A stretch of DNA of 64,000 nt, taken from Paulownia fortunei. Lineage: Eukaryota; Streptophyta; Magnoliopsida; Lamiales; Paulowniaceae. Shown here in pieces: positions 35,833 through 49,300 of this stretch (its first letter is position 1; each line of letters begins with the position of its first letter). The notes under the pieces were generated by a model, which saw only the letters and a list, made by a program, of their open reading frames with translations, ran no database searches and was not told the origin of the DNA. A program made the position numbers and the translations under genes. The stretch is taken from the NCBI GenBank assembly GCA_019321725.1, contig CM033110.1:1582729-1646728 (forward strand), read 5' to 3'.

Positions 35833-36789
35833 TCATTTTAACATATTTTTTTTTTTTACTATTTAAAAATAAAAATTTATATTTATTTTACTCATTTTCA
35901 TCAATAAATATTATTTATTTTATTTTCTAAATTTATTTTTAAATCTATTAATATTTAATGTCTTTTCACACACCTATTAATCTCATTTTCCATCCTACTC
36001 ACATATAATGTTTTTTCATGCAAATTACACCATAAAATAAATATATTTTTATAAAAATATAATTAATTTAAATATATTTTTATAAAAATATAATTAATTT
36101 AAATATATTTTTATTTTTACACAAAAAATATTTAAAATAATTAAAAATATAAAAATGAGTTTGAAAATTAAACGGTTCGTAACTTTTCATCAGAGAAAAA
36201 AAAACAGACTTTGTATTGACAAACCACCTCTCCAATTTTCATTTTTCTTTTTTCTACAAAAAAAAAAAGAAAGACTTGGCCAAAGAAAATTAGAGAAAAT
36301 GCAGGCCAAAATAGATGGAAATATAAATAATGTGTATGACTCATCATTACTGGTTTGAAACTTACACACTTTTCCTCAAACTTAAGTTTAAATTTCAATA
36401 ATTTTCCCAAAACAATAGGCTCTAAATTAACTTCAACTAATTTACTCTGTTAATTTGATTTCTCATAAAATCTGTCGGCAGTATACAGTAAACAATATTC
36501 CCTGTGACCACGGAAATCAGGGGCGCACAAAAAAAATTCAATGCCCCAAATACCGCTATTCTTATTCCTGGTTTTACAGTAAAGAAATCATATAAAACGT
36601 TGTACTATCAGTTATCACCTGGCAACCTTATCCATTTCTGTTCCCCATACCCCTTTTAAATACTCACAAAAAAAACACCACCTTCTTCATCAAAAACTTC
36701 TCCCCGAGTGAGAAAAGAAGGTAAAAAAAAAAGAGGTGAATATTGCCTTCAATTCTTGGTTCTTGGACAAGAAAAAGAGAGTCTTGGAA
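35833..36789. other. Upstream region of the small gene
   Basis: AT-rich DNA, with a 32-bp unit repeated in tandem at about 36052-36115. The segment 36600-36789 is less AT-rich, with pyrimidine-rich CACC words, and is likely the promoter and leader of the following gene. Confidence 0.4.
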
Positions 36790-37050
36790 ATGGCAGACAT
36801 AGCAATATTGGTTGCAGAAGAGTATGAGAGGAGGGTGAAGATGTCAAGAGAAAGTGGTGAAGAGATTGAGTTGCTGTCTTGTGTGGGAGTTTTGGGGCAG
36901 AGTTTTAAAGGGTCATCATCATCTTCTTGGATCAAAGAGAAGCTAATATTGATGAAGGAGGAGAAGATGGTGGGGATATTGGGTAAAGGGGGTTTAGAGC
37001 CCAAATCCCAGATGAGTCTTGCTGCTAGCAATGGTTTCTTTTCTGCTTAG
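36790..37050 (+). CDS. Small plant protein of unknown function (86 residues)
   Basis: A single-exon frame of 86 residues from the first in-frame ATG (36790) to TAG at 37048-37050. I do not recognise the family for certain. The N-terminus MADIAILVAEEYERRVK is charged and helical. The middle has an LLSCVGVLGQSFKG block and a run of Ser before WIKEKLILMKEEKM. The end is LAASNGFFSA. No signal peptide or membrane segment is apparent. Support for coding: a diverged second copy 0.7 kb downstream preserves the start, LFSC and SSWIKEK blocks, and base composition rises locally. The antisense frame over the same bases is treated as its shadow. It may be a short regulatory or stress-related protein, but that is only a guess. 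Confidence 0.65.
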   Translation: MADIAILVAEEYERRVKMSRESGEEIELLSCVGVLGQSFKGSSSSSWIKEKLILMKEEKMVGILGKGGLEPKSQMSLAASNGFFSA

Positions 37051-37484
37051 AAAATATATTTTCCTGTATGTATGTATATGTATTGTCTTGTTCTTGCTCA
37101 TTCAGAGGTGTAAATAACTATTCCCTAATTAATACAGAATGTATCTGTTTTGGCTAAAACAATTTACATTCAGGCCTTTATTTCTAACATGTAAAAAAAT
37201 ATTAATTGATATCATCATCCAGTTTGAAGCCCTCTTTGTCTTAAATTTCCCTGTTATAAAGAATGTGGAGTTGAGATCTTTTTATGGGCAATTTTTGAGA
37301 TTTTCTTTCAGGATTGTGAATGTCATTTGGTATTTCAGTTTTCACAAAACTTGTTTGCCCAGTCAGAACTATTTTAACAAGTTACCAACTCCTCCATCAA
37401 AAACTTGCATTTAAGGGGAAAAGAATTAGTCAAAAGGAAAAAAATAACTAGCATTTTTTTTTCCTGAAAACAAGATCAAGTTGC

Positions 37485-37751
37485 AGGAAAAGGCAGATAT
37501 GGCAATATTTGTAGCAGAAGAGGGAAATGGAATCAAGAATGAGTGTGAAGATGTTGAATTGTTCTCCTGTTAGGGAGTTTTTGGGGACAGTTTTAGAGGG
37601 ATCTTCTTGGATCAAAGAAAAGCCAATCAAAGAGGAGAAAATGGTGAAGTTACTAAAGCCTTGGTTGCAAAGAGCATTTGATGAAAAAGATCACATTGTT
37701 GCTGAAACATTTAATCTTCATTTGGTCAAAATTGATCTTAATGGAAGTTAG
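37485..37751 (+). pseudogene. Broken tandem copy of the 36790 gene
   Basis: The segment aligns with the preceding gene: MAIFVAEEG at 37499 against MADIAILVAEEYE, VELFSC against IELLSC, and SSWIKEKPIKEEKMVKLL against SSSWIKEKLILMKEEKMVGIL. The ATG used by the first copy is AAG here; a slightly later ATG at 37499 remains. A TAG stop at 37571-37573 follows after 24 codons, and the later block is in another frame. The C-terminal LAASNGFFSA is not recognisable. It could be read as a different short protein from 37527 (74 residues), but the lost motifs favour a decayed duplicate. Confidence 0.65.
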
Positions 37752-38027
37752 GGTGATCAAGATTATAAAATCTTAGTGAAGATTATTTTGGTTGTTCTTC
37801 TGCTTCTATCAAAAGGTGTGATCTAAATCACTGTATTTATGTTTTCTTGCTAAAGTTCCTTTCTTGAGGTAAATGATGTAACTCTTGACTTGTATTTGAA
37901 TCTTGAATTTTAGTAAAAAAAAAAAAAATATTATGATTTATTTATCCATATTTTTTTTTTCTTTTTGCACACTAAATTTAATGTTCAAATATGTCTTGAA
38001 TATTTATAAGAGTGTAATGTACATCTA

Positions 38028-38058
38028 CTTTTCTTTTCTTTTCTTTTCTTTTCTTTTT
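38028..38058. repeat. (CTTTT)n microsatellite
   Basis: About six CTTTT units in tandem. Confidence 0.85.
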
Positions 38059-39063
38059 AGTTTATCTGAACTTGAATAGTAAATGAAGTTCTACAAAAAT
38101 TATACGTGAAAAATATGTGTCACACTTAGCTTCGTCTTTGTAATTTATATCTTTTGCTCAACTCTTTAAAGAGTGTGCAAGGTACTACAACCATGTTTCT
38201 TAAATGTGTCCCGAGTAATTAAAAAATAGTTTTATTTATAGGAGGAAATTATTTGATTATTATTCCTCGTAGAATTAGGAATACTAGTTAAGGAAATCAA
38301 ATTAAATCTCTTAAAATTTAAAAATTCTAGTGAAACTTAATATCTTTAGTAACTAAGTAAAATCCCAACTTTTAATAAAAATGACAATTCAATTTTGAGG
38401 ATTGTGACAGAAACAAATGCATGTTTATGACCTCGTAACTTTACCTTAATGGACAAAAAACAAAAACAATGAAAAGAAAAGAAAAAAAAATAGAAACAGG
38501 CAATTAGGTCAATGGACTAAACACAGGCCACTCCAGGCCCAGCCCAAGAAATGCCTAAAGTGGAATCTAAAACTTGTGAACTGCCCAACATCCACTTCTC
38601 TTTGTTTATGGACTTTATTCAAATTCCTAATTTTTTAAAAAATTACTATTTTTTCTTTACGATAAGAAATTATTAGTATGTTGATTTTTTTGTTTTTTTT
38701 GGTATGGTTTTCAAAATAGGGGCATGTTCTCTAGCAGTAGGGCGTATTACGATCATTAAAGAGCGTTTGGAGATTTTTCGACTCAAACTCTTTGACGACT
38801 ACCAAACCAATTTAGGTGCTAGAGAGCTTATTGGAATTAAAGAAAAGTTCACAAAATGATTGAAATGACAAGTATTTTTATATTTGTAGGCCTCGTTGGA
38901 TTTTTAAAGAGAGATGTTCATTATATTGGAACATACATTCTATATTGAAAATTTCATTTAAATACATATTTTGCTCATAATTTTTTCAAATAATAATATC
39001 TTTTAAAGAAATTTTGTCTCGAATGTCTCCTAACTTCAAAAGAAAAAAGGAATGCAATATCCC

Positions 39064-39185
39064 TCCTAGGGTGATCGAGTGGTGTTGAGTAGGAATTGAA
39101 GACGAATGTCTCAAATTCAAATTTTCTACACCACTCGTTATTTGTCTGTCATATCGGATTTGTCTAATGTAATTTACCTTTTTGT
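39064..39185 (+). mobile_element. Possible tRNA-derived SINE
   Basis: GGGTGATCGAGTGGTG resembles a tRNA A-box and CTCAAATTCAAAT a decayed B-box about 40 bases on. The end TGTAATTTACCTTTTTG is the kind of 3' end seen in several plant SINE families. No clear target duplication was found. Confidence 0.4.
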
Positions 39186-39421
39186 TTAGTTTACAGATAA
39201 ACGATATTTATACAACCCACACGGATAGTGATTGTGATTGGGGCTAAGGAATGCAATTGGATAACTTGCTCCAACTTATCCTCTTGTCATGTCATTTCAT
39301 ATTTCAAAGTCAAATTTCAGGACAGTGCTGGACCATGGCCTTTAAATGTAGTTCTAATTGGTCATCTAATTTAATCAATCCCCTAGCTACTTGGGTTTTT
39401 TTTTTTGGCCTTGGTAAGTTG

Positions 39422-40525
39422 CCTAGTTGCATTATTTCGATTGGTTTGGTACATTGCATGATTAATTTAAATAGAGGACATTAGTAAGTAACGTAGCTAG
39501 TTGGTTGATTTCTCTTGTTTTGGTGTAGTGAATATGTAATTATTATAACTATAGGGCATTTTTTTTTTGTTAATTTCCTAGTTGCATTATTTCTATTGGT
39601 TTGGTCCATTGCATGATTAATGTAGATAGAGGACATTAGTAAGTAACGTAGCTAGTTGGTTGATTTCTCTTGTTTTGGTGTAGTGAATATGTAATTATTA
39701 TAACTATAGGGCTTTTTTCTTTTGTTAATTTCCTAGTTGCATTATTTCCATTGGTTTGGTCCATTGCATGATTAATTTAAATAGAGGACATTAATAAGTA
39801 ACGTAGCTAGTTGGTTGATTTCTCTTGTTTTGATGTAGTGAATATGTAATTATTATAACTATAGGGCATTTTTTTTTTGTTAATTTCCTAGTTGCATTAT
39901 TTCTATTGGTTTGGTCCATTGCATGATTAATGTAGATAGAGGACATTAGTAAGTAACGTAGCTAGTTGGTTGATTTCTCTTGTTTTTGTGTAGTGAATAT
40001 GTAATTATTATACCTATAGGGCTTTTTTTTTTTAATTGTTGGAAGAAGATGGAGTTTCAAGAATTTGATATTCTTGAAAATATCTATTTAGATTAGATAA
40101 AATATCTCCAGGTACCTTAAGAATATATAAGAGATAAAGTTGAGATTTTTGGGAGATAGAGTAGAACTCTTGGAATTTTCGACTCCTAGTATAAAAAGGA
40201 CATCCGCCAAAAATTCCAAGGAGTTTTTAGTTAAACTATTAATTTTAAATTTTTGAAAAATGAGTTTTTTCATGAAAAATCAAGATTTTATCCCATGTCA
40301 CGAAATTGTAAATTTTTAATAGATGGTAAATTTACATGCTTTTATAAATTTATGAGATGCATTTATAAATATGTATGGATTCCTAGTTGCATTATTTCTA
40401 TTGTTTGGTCCATTGCATGATTAATTTAGATAGAGGACATTAGTAAGTAACGTGGTAGCTAGTTGGTTGATTTCTCTTGTTTTGGTGTAGTGAATATGTA
40501 ATTATTAATAACTATAGGGCTTTGG
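39422..40525 (+). repeat. 155-bp tandem repeat array, five copies, interrupted once
   Basis: Copies begin with CCTAGTTGCATTATTTC at 39422, 39577, 39732 and 39887, exactly 155 bp apart. A fifth begins at 40382, displaced by about 340 bp of unrelated sequence. Each unit contains ATTGCATGATTAAT, AACGTAGCTAGTTGGTTGAT and GTAGTGAATATGTAATTATT and ends in a T-rich run. Copies differ at only a few positions, so the array is young. No conserved coding frame runs through it. Confidence 0.93.
40040..40380. mobile_element. Insert in the 155-bp array, LTR-like
   Basis: About 340 bp unlike the array, sitting at the T-rich end of copy 4. It begins TGTTGGAAGAAGATGGAG, in the style of plant Copia LTRs, and has a TATA-like TAGTATAAAAAGGACATC near 40190. 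It does not end in a clear CA and no 5-bp duplication is certain, so a solo or truncated LTR is possible but not shown. Confidence 0.4.
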
Positions 40526-43500
40526 TAGGTCACCTAGTAGTAATTTGCGTATTATTCTCTTGCTTTGGTGAAGTGTATTATTATATAACTTTAGGCCTAT
40601 ATGATTTACATTTTTTTTTATTGACAAACAACACAATGAGATTAATTTGAATTTAAAATTCATGGAAATTATCAGTTTGGATCTCATATTCTTGTACATA
40701 CTATCAAAGAAAATTACCAAGAATGCCCATGGGTGGTAACAAAAACGTATTGGTATTTAACAAACGTGCATATCAAAGAGAAACCTTGAGTCTTTATATT
40801 ATGATATCGTGTGAATAGGATTCAAATCCTGTTCATTACTTTGTGATAGAGAGGTCATTACAAAAAAATGTAATACATATATCTATAACAAATATATTTT
40901 TATATAGAATATCATTTATATTTGCACATCACCACTCATTAAAAATGATGGGGTAGATATTAAGTGAAGTGATGAACCAAATATATGTAAATAGATACTT
41001 GTCTCAATTTGTTTACCAAATAATATTGATATGATATTTGATGGACCCTGTAATAATTAAACAGGCCTTTACTTTTGATAGGTTTAAGGGTTGAAGAACC
41101 CTTGTCAATAAAGTGACTCCATTTGAATACTTATAAATATTTTATTTAGTAATTATGTTGTTATTTGTATTTTTTAGCTTTTGGTTATTTTTAAATTTTC
41201 TCTTGTTCGAATTTTAATTTGATTTTAGGGTTTTTGTCGGAACTGTCGTAATGCCTCTGACAATTTATTCTTATCTAGGTCGAAATCTTTCTACGCTTTA
41301 TATTATTAAAGAGAATTGTCAATTTCACCACTAGATTGGAGATGTGCACCATTAATGTTCCAAAGCAATTTTCTATTGAAGCAAAATAGTTCTTGCAATA
41401 ATTTACAAAATTCAACATGTAGTGAATGAAGTAGATTCACCACCATTTCCTTCAACTTTAATGGCCATGGGCTAATGCAATTGAAAGCATGCTTGGTTGG
41501 TAATGTAAGGTTAGAAAAAGGTGACAAGGGCAATTAGTCCTCTAAGACTTAATTTTCTTGTAATTTGAATTAGGATTGCTAATTTTAAGTCCACATTTTT
41601 TTGATAAAGATGTCGGATTATTAATGCATTTAGAGTACAAAACATAGCTTTAAATTATTTAATCTTTATTTTTTAAATGCAATAATACAAAATGTGGCAT
41701 TATTTCTAGTACGATATAGCTAAAAATATGGTACCAAACATAATATGGAATGAGAAGATGGACTTCTATGTAAATAAAATGAAAAGTGTATGTCTTCAAA
41801 AAAAAAAAAAACTAACCGCTCCAACACATTAACAATCCTAAGGAGTTAGTCGGACATAGGAGTTTAAATAAATCGAATCGAGCCGAATATGTTATTGCTC
41901 AAGTTTGATTGAACTTTTACTAAACTTCAAAAATTATGTTTGAACTTCGTTTGATTGTTAATTGAATTGAACGAGTTTTAATAGAATCGAAAATCGAGAA
42001 AAAATGTGTTCAAGTTTGATTTGTTAGGTTTAAATAATTGACCTCAAACGAGCTTTTAGTAATTGATCTTAACTCGAATATCGAGTAATTTATTTTATTT
42101 TTCAACTCTACATGGGCATATCAATTTAAAACCAAATATGAGGATAATTACCGGCCAAAAGACGTAACACCAAAAAATAAAATAAAATAATAAGGAACAG
42201 AAGATTCACTACAATCACTCATAACAATCTCTAGCATGACGGTAAGAAAAGTATATTAAGAAGCTCCAATGCTTTGCTAGGATTCCAATACATTTTCTAC
42301 GTGCCCATAATAGTTGAAGAAATCAAGTCCCTTGTCCATTTTTCTCCTCTCTTAATTGTTCATAACCATGCATACAAAGAGAGTAATTATGTTGCACATA
42401 TTTTTTGCTTCCTTAGTATTGTATAATTTGAGTGAGTATGAAGAATTTCTAGTCAAAGAAAAACTCGTTAATTTAAAATAATAAAAAAATAATTGTGATT
42501 ATGATAGGATATGCACACCAAGACGTACACCTTTTCCAGATTGCTTGGAAGAATAAAGATATATTTTTTTCAATATAATGCAAGTAATTCTCAAAAAATT
42601 CACTTTCAGGATAGAACACGTACAAACTCTCTAGTCACTAAAGTTATCGTCCTTGGATATTATTAGAATAAAAACTCAACTCAAATTATGAAGAAGAGTA
42701 CAATATAATCTTGGAAAGTCGAAATACACTTTTAGAAAAGAAAAGGAATGAATCTCTTGTTTTTCTTCTATATAATTGTGTAATTTGTTTATGAAAGTTA
42801 TAGTTACAAAATTTTCTGGAGGTGTTAAAATACATTTTCATCAAACAATGTCTTTTCACAAAAGATAATTCGTTTGTATAAAAATAAAATCAAATGTTTT
42901 AATTCTAAAAATTCAAAAATTCAAAATTTTCCGGCAACCATCCAATCGACCTAACAAGCATTTGCTCGACCTAACTTTTTGTTTACATCCTGCCCTCTTG
43001 ATGGTTCATCGGGTCCTTCTTATGAGTACACATTACATGCTCTTCAATTGTTCATTTTTATTTATTTATTTATATGTTTCTTATACATATTAAATATTAT
43101 AATGTAAGGGAAGTTCCAAAACTCTAACAACTTGTGAGACAAAGACATTGATGTGAGATATAAATAAATGCCTGAATTTTTAATTATATATTAGTACACT
43201 ATTGTATATAATACTTAATACATATGATGAGAAGTATAGATTGATTATAATTTCATGTAAGGATGATTTACTTTTTTATTTACAAAAGCTCCCCTTTTGC
43301 TAGGAAAAAAGGAACATCACCTAAATTCTAGTACTTATATAAAGAATGTGCATTTAGAACATTATTTGTGAACATTTTTTAAAGGAAAATATGAATATTC
43401 AATTTTGGTCGAGTAGAATATAACATAATAAAATTTGCAAATAGAACAATTCATACATTACTCTTGTTTAACATCACTATTCTCCACACATTTAATCTTA

Positions 43501-45023
43501 TTTTAGATGAGCAAAGATAATTTGTTGATAAACACTTTACACCTACTATTTTATTGATTATGTATTCGAGTCACATAAAAAAAATTGGGGACCAACCAAT
43601 ATTTTTATTAAAAAAAATATATATTGTTCTATTTAATTGGTGTAACGTTAACTAGTATTCACAAGAAATTCTCGTTGTTATCTTATTCTATTTAATTTGA
43701 TTCAATATCCTCATTTAAAAAAAAAAAAGAAAAAAATCGTGTTCTATTTAATGAGTGTAAAGTTAACTAGTTATCTTGTTTTTGATCCAATATCCTCCTT
43801 TGAAAATAAATAAATAAAAAATCTTGTTTTATTTAATTAGTGTGAAAATAATTAGTCTTTGCAAGAAATTCTCGTTCTCGTTATTATCAGTTTGAATATT
43901 CTGTATCAATTTATTATCATATATTATACTACACTTCATATATATACAAATCAATCAAGTAATACAAAATATTTATTTAAATATAAATTTGACATCAATT
44001 ATATACATTTAACCTGTATATATCAAATTTGATATTTAACTAGTAATATAAAATATTTTTTAAAATTTATATTTAGTGTTATACAACTATATTAAATACA
44101 ATACAAAATATAATATTAAATTGTAACAAAAAAATTCCAAATACGGTATTATATATATATATTTTTTGTTATAACACTAGCCATTACTTATATTTGTGTC
44201 AATGAATAGGACATCGAAATGGATAACACATAATATGTACCCGACATGTCATACATATGTCAATTGTAGAGAATTTGACGATGACATTATAGTTCAAACT
44301 TCAATTATAAAAGAAAAAATATAATAGATAAATACAAAAGAAAAGAAAAAAATAATAATATGAAAATAAATAAAAAATCACCAAGTTGTCAAATGGGTGA
44401 TGATCAGCAACAGAATTTTAGGGAGGCTGTTCTAACGATGCCGCCGACAGCTATTTTAAAATAATATGCTGTCAAAGCTTTTTATTGCAATTATTTTGTT
44501 TTCCTGTATGAATAAATAATATCTTTTGAAATTCATCTCCGTCAAAATCTACCAATCTTTTACCCAACAACCTCTTCTTTCTTTTCTAAGCATTTTACCT
44601 AATTTTTTTTTTTTTTTTTTTAAGCTATTCCCAATTGTAATATTTTTTACGTTGTTTATAATATCAAAATATTTTTTTGAAAAAAATCAATTAAATTATA
44701 CAATATCATATTCACAAAAACGGCCAAGTTTCTCGATAACACCACTAATTGAACGAGTGGATATAGGAATTATAATATAAAAAAATTAAACATGCCTAAA
44801 TTTCTTGGTAGGTAATCAGTCCTTAAATCATGACTTCACACGCCCATAATGCTACAAAAGCTATACTATGACTAATATTGCCACAAGAGTTAATTTTTGT
44901 ACTATATACATACAAAAATAAAAATAAAAAAAATTCACATCTATGAAAATTAAACAGAAAATCAAATGTACAAACTTTGTTACAAAAACCTGCGTAGAAA
45001 ATTACCATGTAATGCGTACAACA
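40526..45023. other. Intergenic, no gene seen
   Basis: AT-rich DNA with no recognisable exon. A segment at 41850-42120 carries the TCGAAT/CGAGT-rich repeat type also seen near 165-475 and 50530-50860. Short frames around 41306-41533 and 44526-44780 lack any family signature. Confidence 0.45.
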
Positions 45024-45452
45024 TTAGCTCCTCATCACTCCCATCATAGTACTCTTGTACCGGTGGTTCCGGTGCTTGACCACCACCTCCTCCGGCAGGA
45101 CCGCCCGACGGCACAGCGGGCACGTGGCGGAGTCCTGCTGCAGCCACGTGTCGACGCAGCCTTTGTGGAATGTGTGCTTGCACTTCAATTTCCTAACCTC
45201 ATCCCCTTCTTCATAGAGTGACAAGCACACTCTACACTCCAAAGGCTCAACCTCAACCCCTAGCCCGGTTTTGTGCCGATGGGCCGGGGCTTTTTGATCG
45301 ATGATTTTAAGGAATTGCTCGGTGGTTATCGACCGTCGGGTGGTGGTTCTGGCGGCGCCGCATACGAATATGGCTAGTTCAAGTAGGAGGATGGAGAAGA
45401 ATATCATGGTGGTGGTGTAAATATGAGCCAAGAATTGAGATAGGGCTGCCAT
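45024..45452 (-). CDS. RING-H2 finger E3 ubiquitin ligase, membrane-anchored, RHA/XERICO-like
   Basis: An intronless gene of 142 residues. Residues about 15-32 form one hydrophobic segment, probably a membrane anchor. The RING-H2 finger is complete: C73, C76, C91, H93, H96, C99, C111, C114, with spacing C-X2-C-X14-C-X-H-X2-H-X2-C-X11-C-X2-C. The tryptophan that helps bind E2 (W103, in VDTWLQQ) and the proline after C111 are present. By family it transfers ubiquitin from an E2 to a substrate; several plant relatives act in hormone and stress responses. The basic C-terminus (HRNHRYK) is short. A TATATAAAT on the minus strand (45511-45520) about 60 bp upstream of the ATG is a plausible TATA box. 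Plus-strand frames over this region are shadows. Confidence 0.95.
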   Translation of the reverse strand: MAALSQFLAHIYTTTMIFFSILLLELAIFVCGAARTTTRRSITTEQFLKIIDQKAPAHRHKTGLGVEVEPLECRVCLSLYEEGDEVRKLKCKHTFHKGCVDTWLQQDSATCPLCRRAVLPEEVVVKHRNHRYKSTMMGVMRS

Positions 45453-45510
45453 GTTCCTTTGATGAGGGGTATGTAGTATGAATTTTGTGGGTTATGGTGC
45501 AATATTTGGT

Positions 45511-45520
45511 CATTTATATA
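45511..45520 (-). promoter_or_regulatory. TATA box of the RING-H2 gene
   Basis: TATATAAATG on the minus strand, 59 bases before the ATG, fitting transcription start about 30 bases downstream and a short leader. Confidence 0.6.
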
Positions 45521-46316
45521 GCAATGAATTTGGTATTATTATATAAGAAAGAATCAGTATAGTGTAAGGATAGGATTGGATGTTTGTTGACTGGATGAAA
45601 CCATGGAAATTCCAAAGGTGGAAAATTGGTGACAAGAAGATAGGTTTATTTTATTGTTGTTGGCCAAACTACTGTGTACCTAAATGTTACAAGAATATTA
45701 GTCCAAAGGGGAATGTCACATCAATGGTGGGGGGCTAGGGGGCACACATATTGTTGATATTTGTGAGGTTTGAATAACATTGGCCCCCCAACTTGGTGAT
45801 ATCATCTTGGGTGAAAACATTTCTTCATCATTTTTAAGCATTGAAATTAACATTAATTAAGTACTCATGTATTATACTTAGGCATAAACAACATATGTGT
45901 AGCATTATTAGGCCAGATTTATAAGCCAAACTAATTAGGTGAAATTATGATCATGGGAGGTTTATTTATGAACAATTACAAAGTGCTTTAATTATGGGCC
46001 CTTGAGGGTTCTTGTCTTGTGGCAACAGACGATGAATTCTGGGTTCATAACAAACGGTTGCCACTTAATGAGATTTTTTCTTCTTCTTCTTTTTTCTTTT
46101 TTTTTTCTTTTTTTTTTTTGGCGGGGGGAGGGGGAATTGTACTTTTTGTTTGGTATGAAATGGTAAGAACTATGAGATAGTGATATATGAGACGGAAGAG
46201 AGTAAAGGCAAATATGAGATGCCCTAAAGTTTTGAAAATTGTTGTTTCCCTCCATGTAGCCTACTTTTTATTTTTGATGAGGCTCACACTTTAAGAGAAG
46301 AAAAAATTCGTATCTA

Positions 46317-46358
<42 letters not shown>

Positions 46359-49300
46359 TAACAAACAAATTTATTGAAAAATACGTATTTGAAGACTCGT
46401 TCAACAGATTATCAATGAAATATTTACTTCGCCTTCCTTCCAATAACTGTAAATTCTAAAATAATTAATATATTTTCTCGATAATATACATGCTTTTTGA
46501 TGTACTCATGTGTATTTAGGAAATAATCCATCCATGAAACCAACTTCAAAGCTCACATCCTCTTATATGTAATAATGTAAATGATTTAACTTACATCTAC
46601 CACCATCAAGGTTGAAGTTAAATTTTTGAAAAAAAATATTGGGAAGTTATGACCTTGTGGAAAAATAGCAACTCTCCAGATATAAGGAGGCAATGCCAAA
46701 TATGCAAAGAAAAAGAGGTCAGTTTTATAAATTTTTTAAAACTAAGACACCAAAAAGAAAATTATAAAATAGTCAAAACATAAATTTATTGTGGGGTTTG
46801 GTCTTTCACAATACATTTATTTTACATGTCAATGTCAGAAGGACAAAATATAATTTTGTTGCTTTTTTTTTTTCATTCATAATTTCTTTTACATATCATT
46901 TACCTATTTACATAATCAAGTTAGTCGGAGTCTACTTCCCCACATTAAATTTATTCTTTAGTTCAAGGAAATAGAAAATTGTTACATCCCACTGCATTTA
47001 ATGCAAGACGTGAGATGGGAAAGTCTTATGATCCCATCTCCATCGTGTACTATCAACAATAATCGAATTCGCACCACATTAAATATAGTTGTCGCAATTG
47101 TTAACAATAACAAAATTTGATTGCACCATGTTATACACAACCTTATATATGATTCGTAATAGTATGTTAATCTTTAACTTGATCACATCTTACGATATGA
47201 TACATACTATAAAGGAAAAATGTTAACTCACTTCTCCAAATTTGACCATTTTGATACATTATTCTAAAAAATAAATTTTAAATATTTTGCACATTCAAAG
47301 TTAATTATTTTAACATTTTACTCATTTAAAATAAATTTTAAGCACTTTATTTCCATACTTACTTACATTTATTATAGCACTCTGTCCTCCAGTGTCATTT
47401 TTAAATTATATTTTTACCGGTTCATCAACTGCCACCGCGTGGTTTGCTCCATCTTTCCACATAAAAGTGAAGAAAAATATATTATAATATTTTTTATTAT
47501 TACAAATGGTAAAAACACGATAAATAATAGTATTTTTATTATAAATAATTGTGCTACTTTTGTTATAAATAATTGTAGTACTTTTATTCATGGTACTGTG
47601 ATTAATATTATACGGTAAACGTATCATAAAATTAGTATAAAAAAATTAAGATGTATTTTCTTAATTTTTGCATGGAAATATTGGAAAATAATTAGCTGCA
47701 ACAGCTGACAAAGAATATTCTAATAAAAATTTAATTTGAAATTGACAATTAGGGACAAAATATTATAATAAATATAAGTTGATAGGACAAATTATTTAAA
47801 ATTTACTTTTGGAAAGTAAAATATCAAAATAATTAAGTTTGTGTGGGCAAAGTGCATAAAATTTACTTTTAATGGGCAAGATTCCAAATAATCAAATTGT
47901 GGGATACTAAAATGCATTTACCCTATATATAAATATGACAATTTTAAGTTATTAAATTTGGACAATTGATCTCTTCAAAAAAATGTCCAATAATTGTTAT
48001 GAATAAGGATCTAATAGTCTTTTTATACGTAAAACCCCCTAAAAACTCGCATAAATCGTGTGTCTTTTTCAATTTTTTTAAAGTGTAGAGAGGTAATTTG
48101 ATCCTTTTTTTGTCAGGAGGGGTTTGGCGTGTTTTTCCTATTATACAGGGAGTTAAGTGCAATTAACTCCATATATCTTTTCACCGTGGATACATGTCCC
48201 CGTTTTGAAGTACTCGCTGCGATCGGCGCTTGGGCTGTCGGTTGGCTCACCAATTTCTCGTGGGCCTTTTTTGAAAATCTAATGGGCCTTCCTTCTTTAC
48301 ATAGATATGGGCCAAAACTTATATATGGTGTATGGCTCACATTTGAAGGCCTTTTTCTGTCTTCTTCTTGTTATATTCAAACCTCGGATTTTAATGAGGA
48401 ATAAAGTTATAATTAAAATATAAGGAATGAGTAAAATATTTTTATTAATGTTTTTACAATTAACATTCCAAAAAAATCAAACATAGCATAATTGAATGAA
48501 ATTAAGTAAATCTCTGGCCAAAAAATCAAATCAGTAAAATGGCTTTTGCGACGATTAAATTCCATTAATTATAGACTAAAGGATTTTTTTGTATAATAGT
48601 TTGCACAAAATCAAAATAATCTACCATAAGTGGTTAATAAATACTGTACCTAGGATTGATAAGAGGAGATGACTGAATCTGACACAAAGTAACTAGTGAG
48701 TTTAGCCCATCATGTTAGGGATCATAATAAAGCGATTTGGCCGAGATCCGTTTCATTAAATATTTTTAAAAATTAAATTTGAGCCAGTTCGAAATTTAGA
48801 AGACATGTTTTATTATTTAAAAAAAATAAAAAAAATATATTTAATAAATAATATACTAATTTTTTTAAAAATATAGTTTTTAAAAATAATATCACATAAA
48901 AATATTTATAATAAAATTAAAAAAAATAAACAGGATAGGACGAATTTTGAATATAAAAATCCAAAATTTGTCCCAAATTTATTTATAATAATAAAAATCA
49001 TTCCAAATATAATGAATTCAGGTTTAAAACCATTCAATTGCTGAACCCAACCCTTACAATCCTGCATCATATAACCAATTAAGGGTTAACAATTAACCAA
49101 ACAATCAAAAATAATTTAGTAGATCATTTGGTGATTGGACATTTTAAGCACAGTACTTCCCACCTTAGCCCTAAAATCATGGGGAAAGACTTAGGTGACC
49201 TATAGTCATTTTTTTTTTTCATTATGTCACAATTGTCTTATTTAGCATAAAATGAATACTTCTTACGCCATTGTTATACCTCGGGTTTATCATGAATTTT

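Larger units (their letters stand above)
37752..39421. other. Intergenic, no gene seen
   Basis: 3' flank of the small gene pair, a (CTTTT)n microsatellite near 38028-38058, AT-rich sequence, and a possible SINE near 39064-39185 (separate entry). Confidence 0.45.

Noticed and set aside
36690..37031. Antisense frame of 113 residues over the small gene
   Set aside because: Shadow of the plus-strand 86-residue gene, whose diverged copy keeps blocks in the plus-strand reading.
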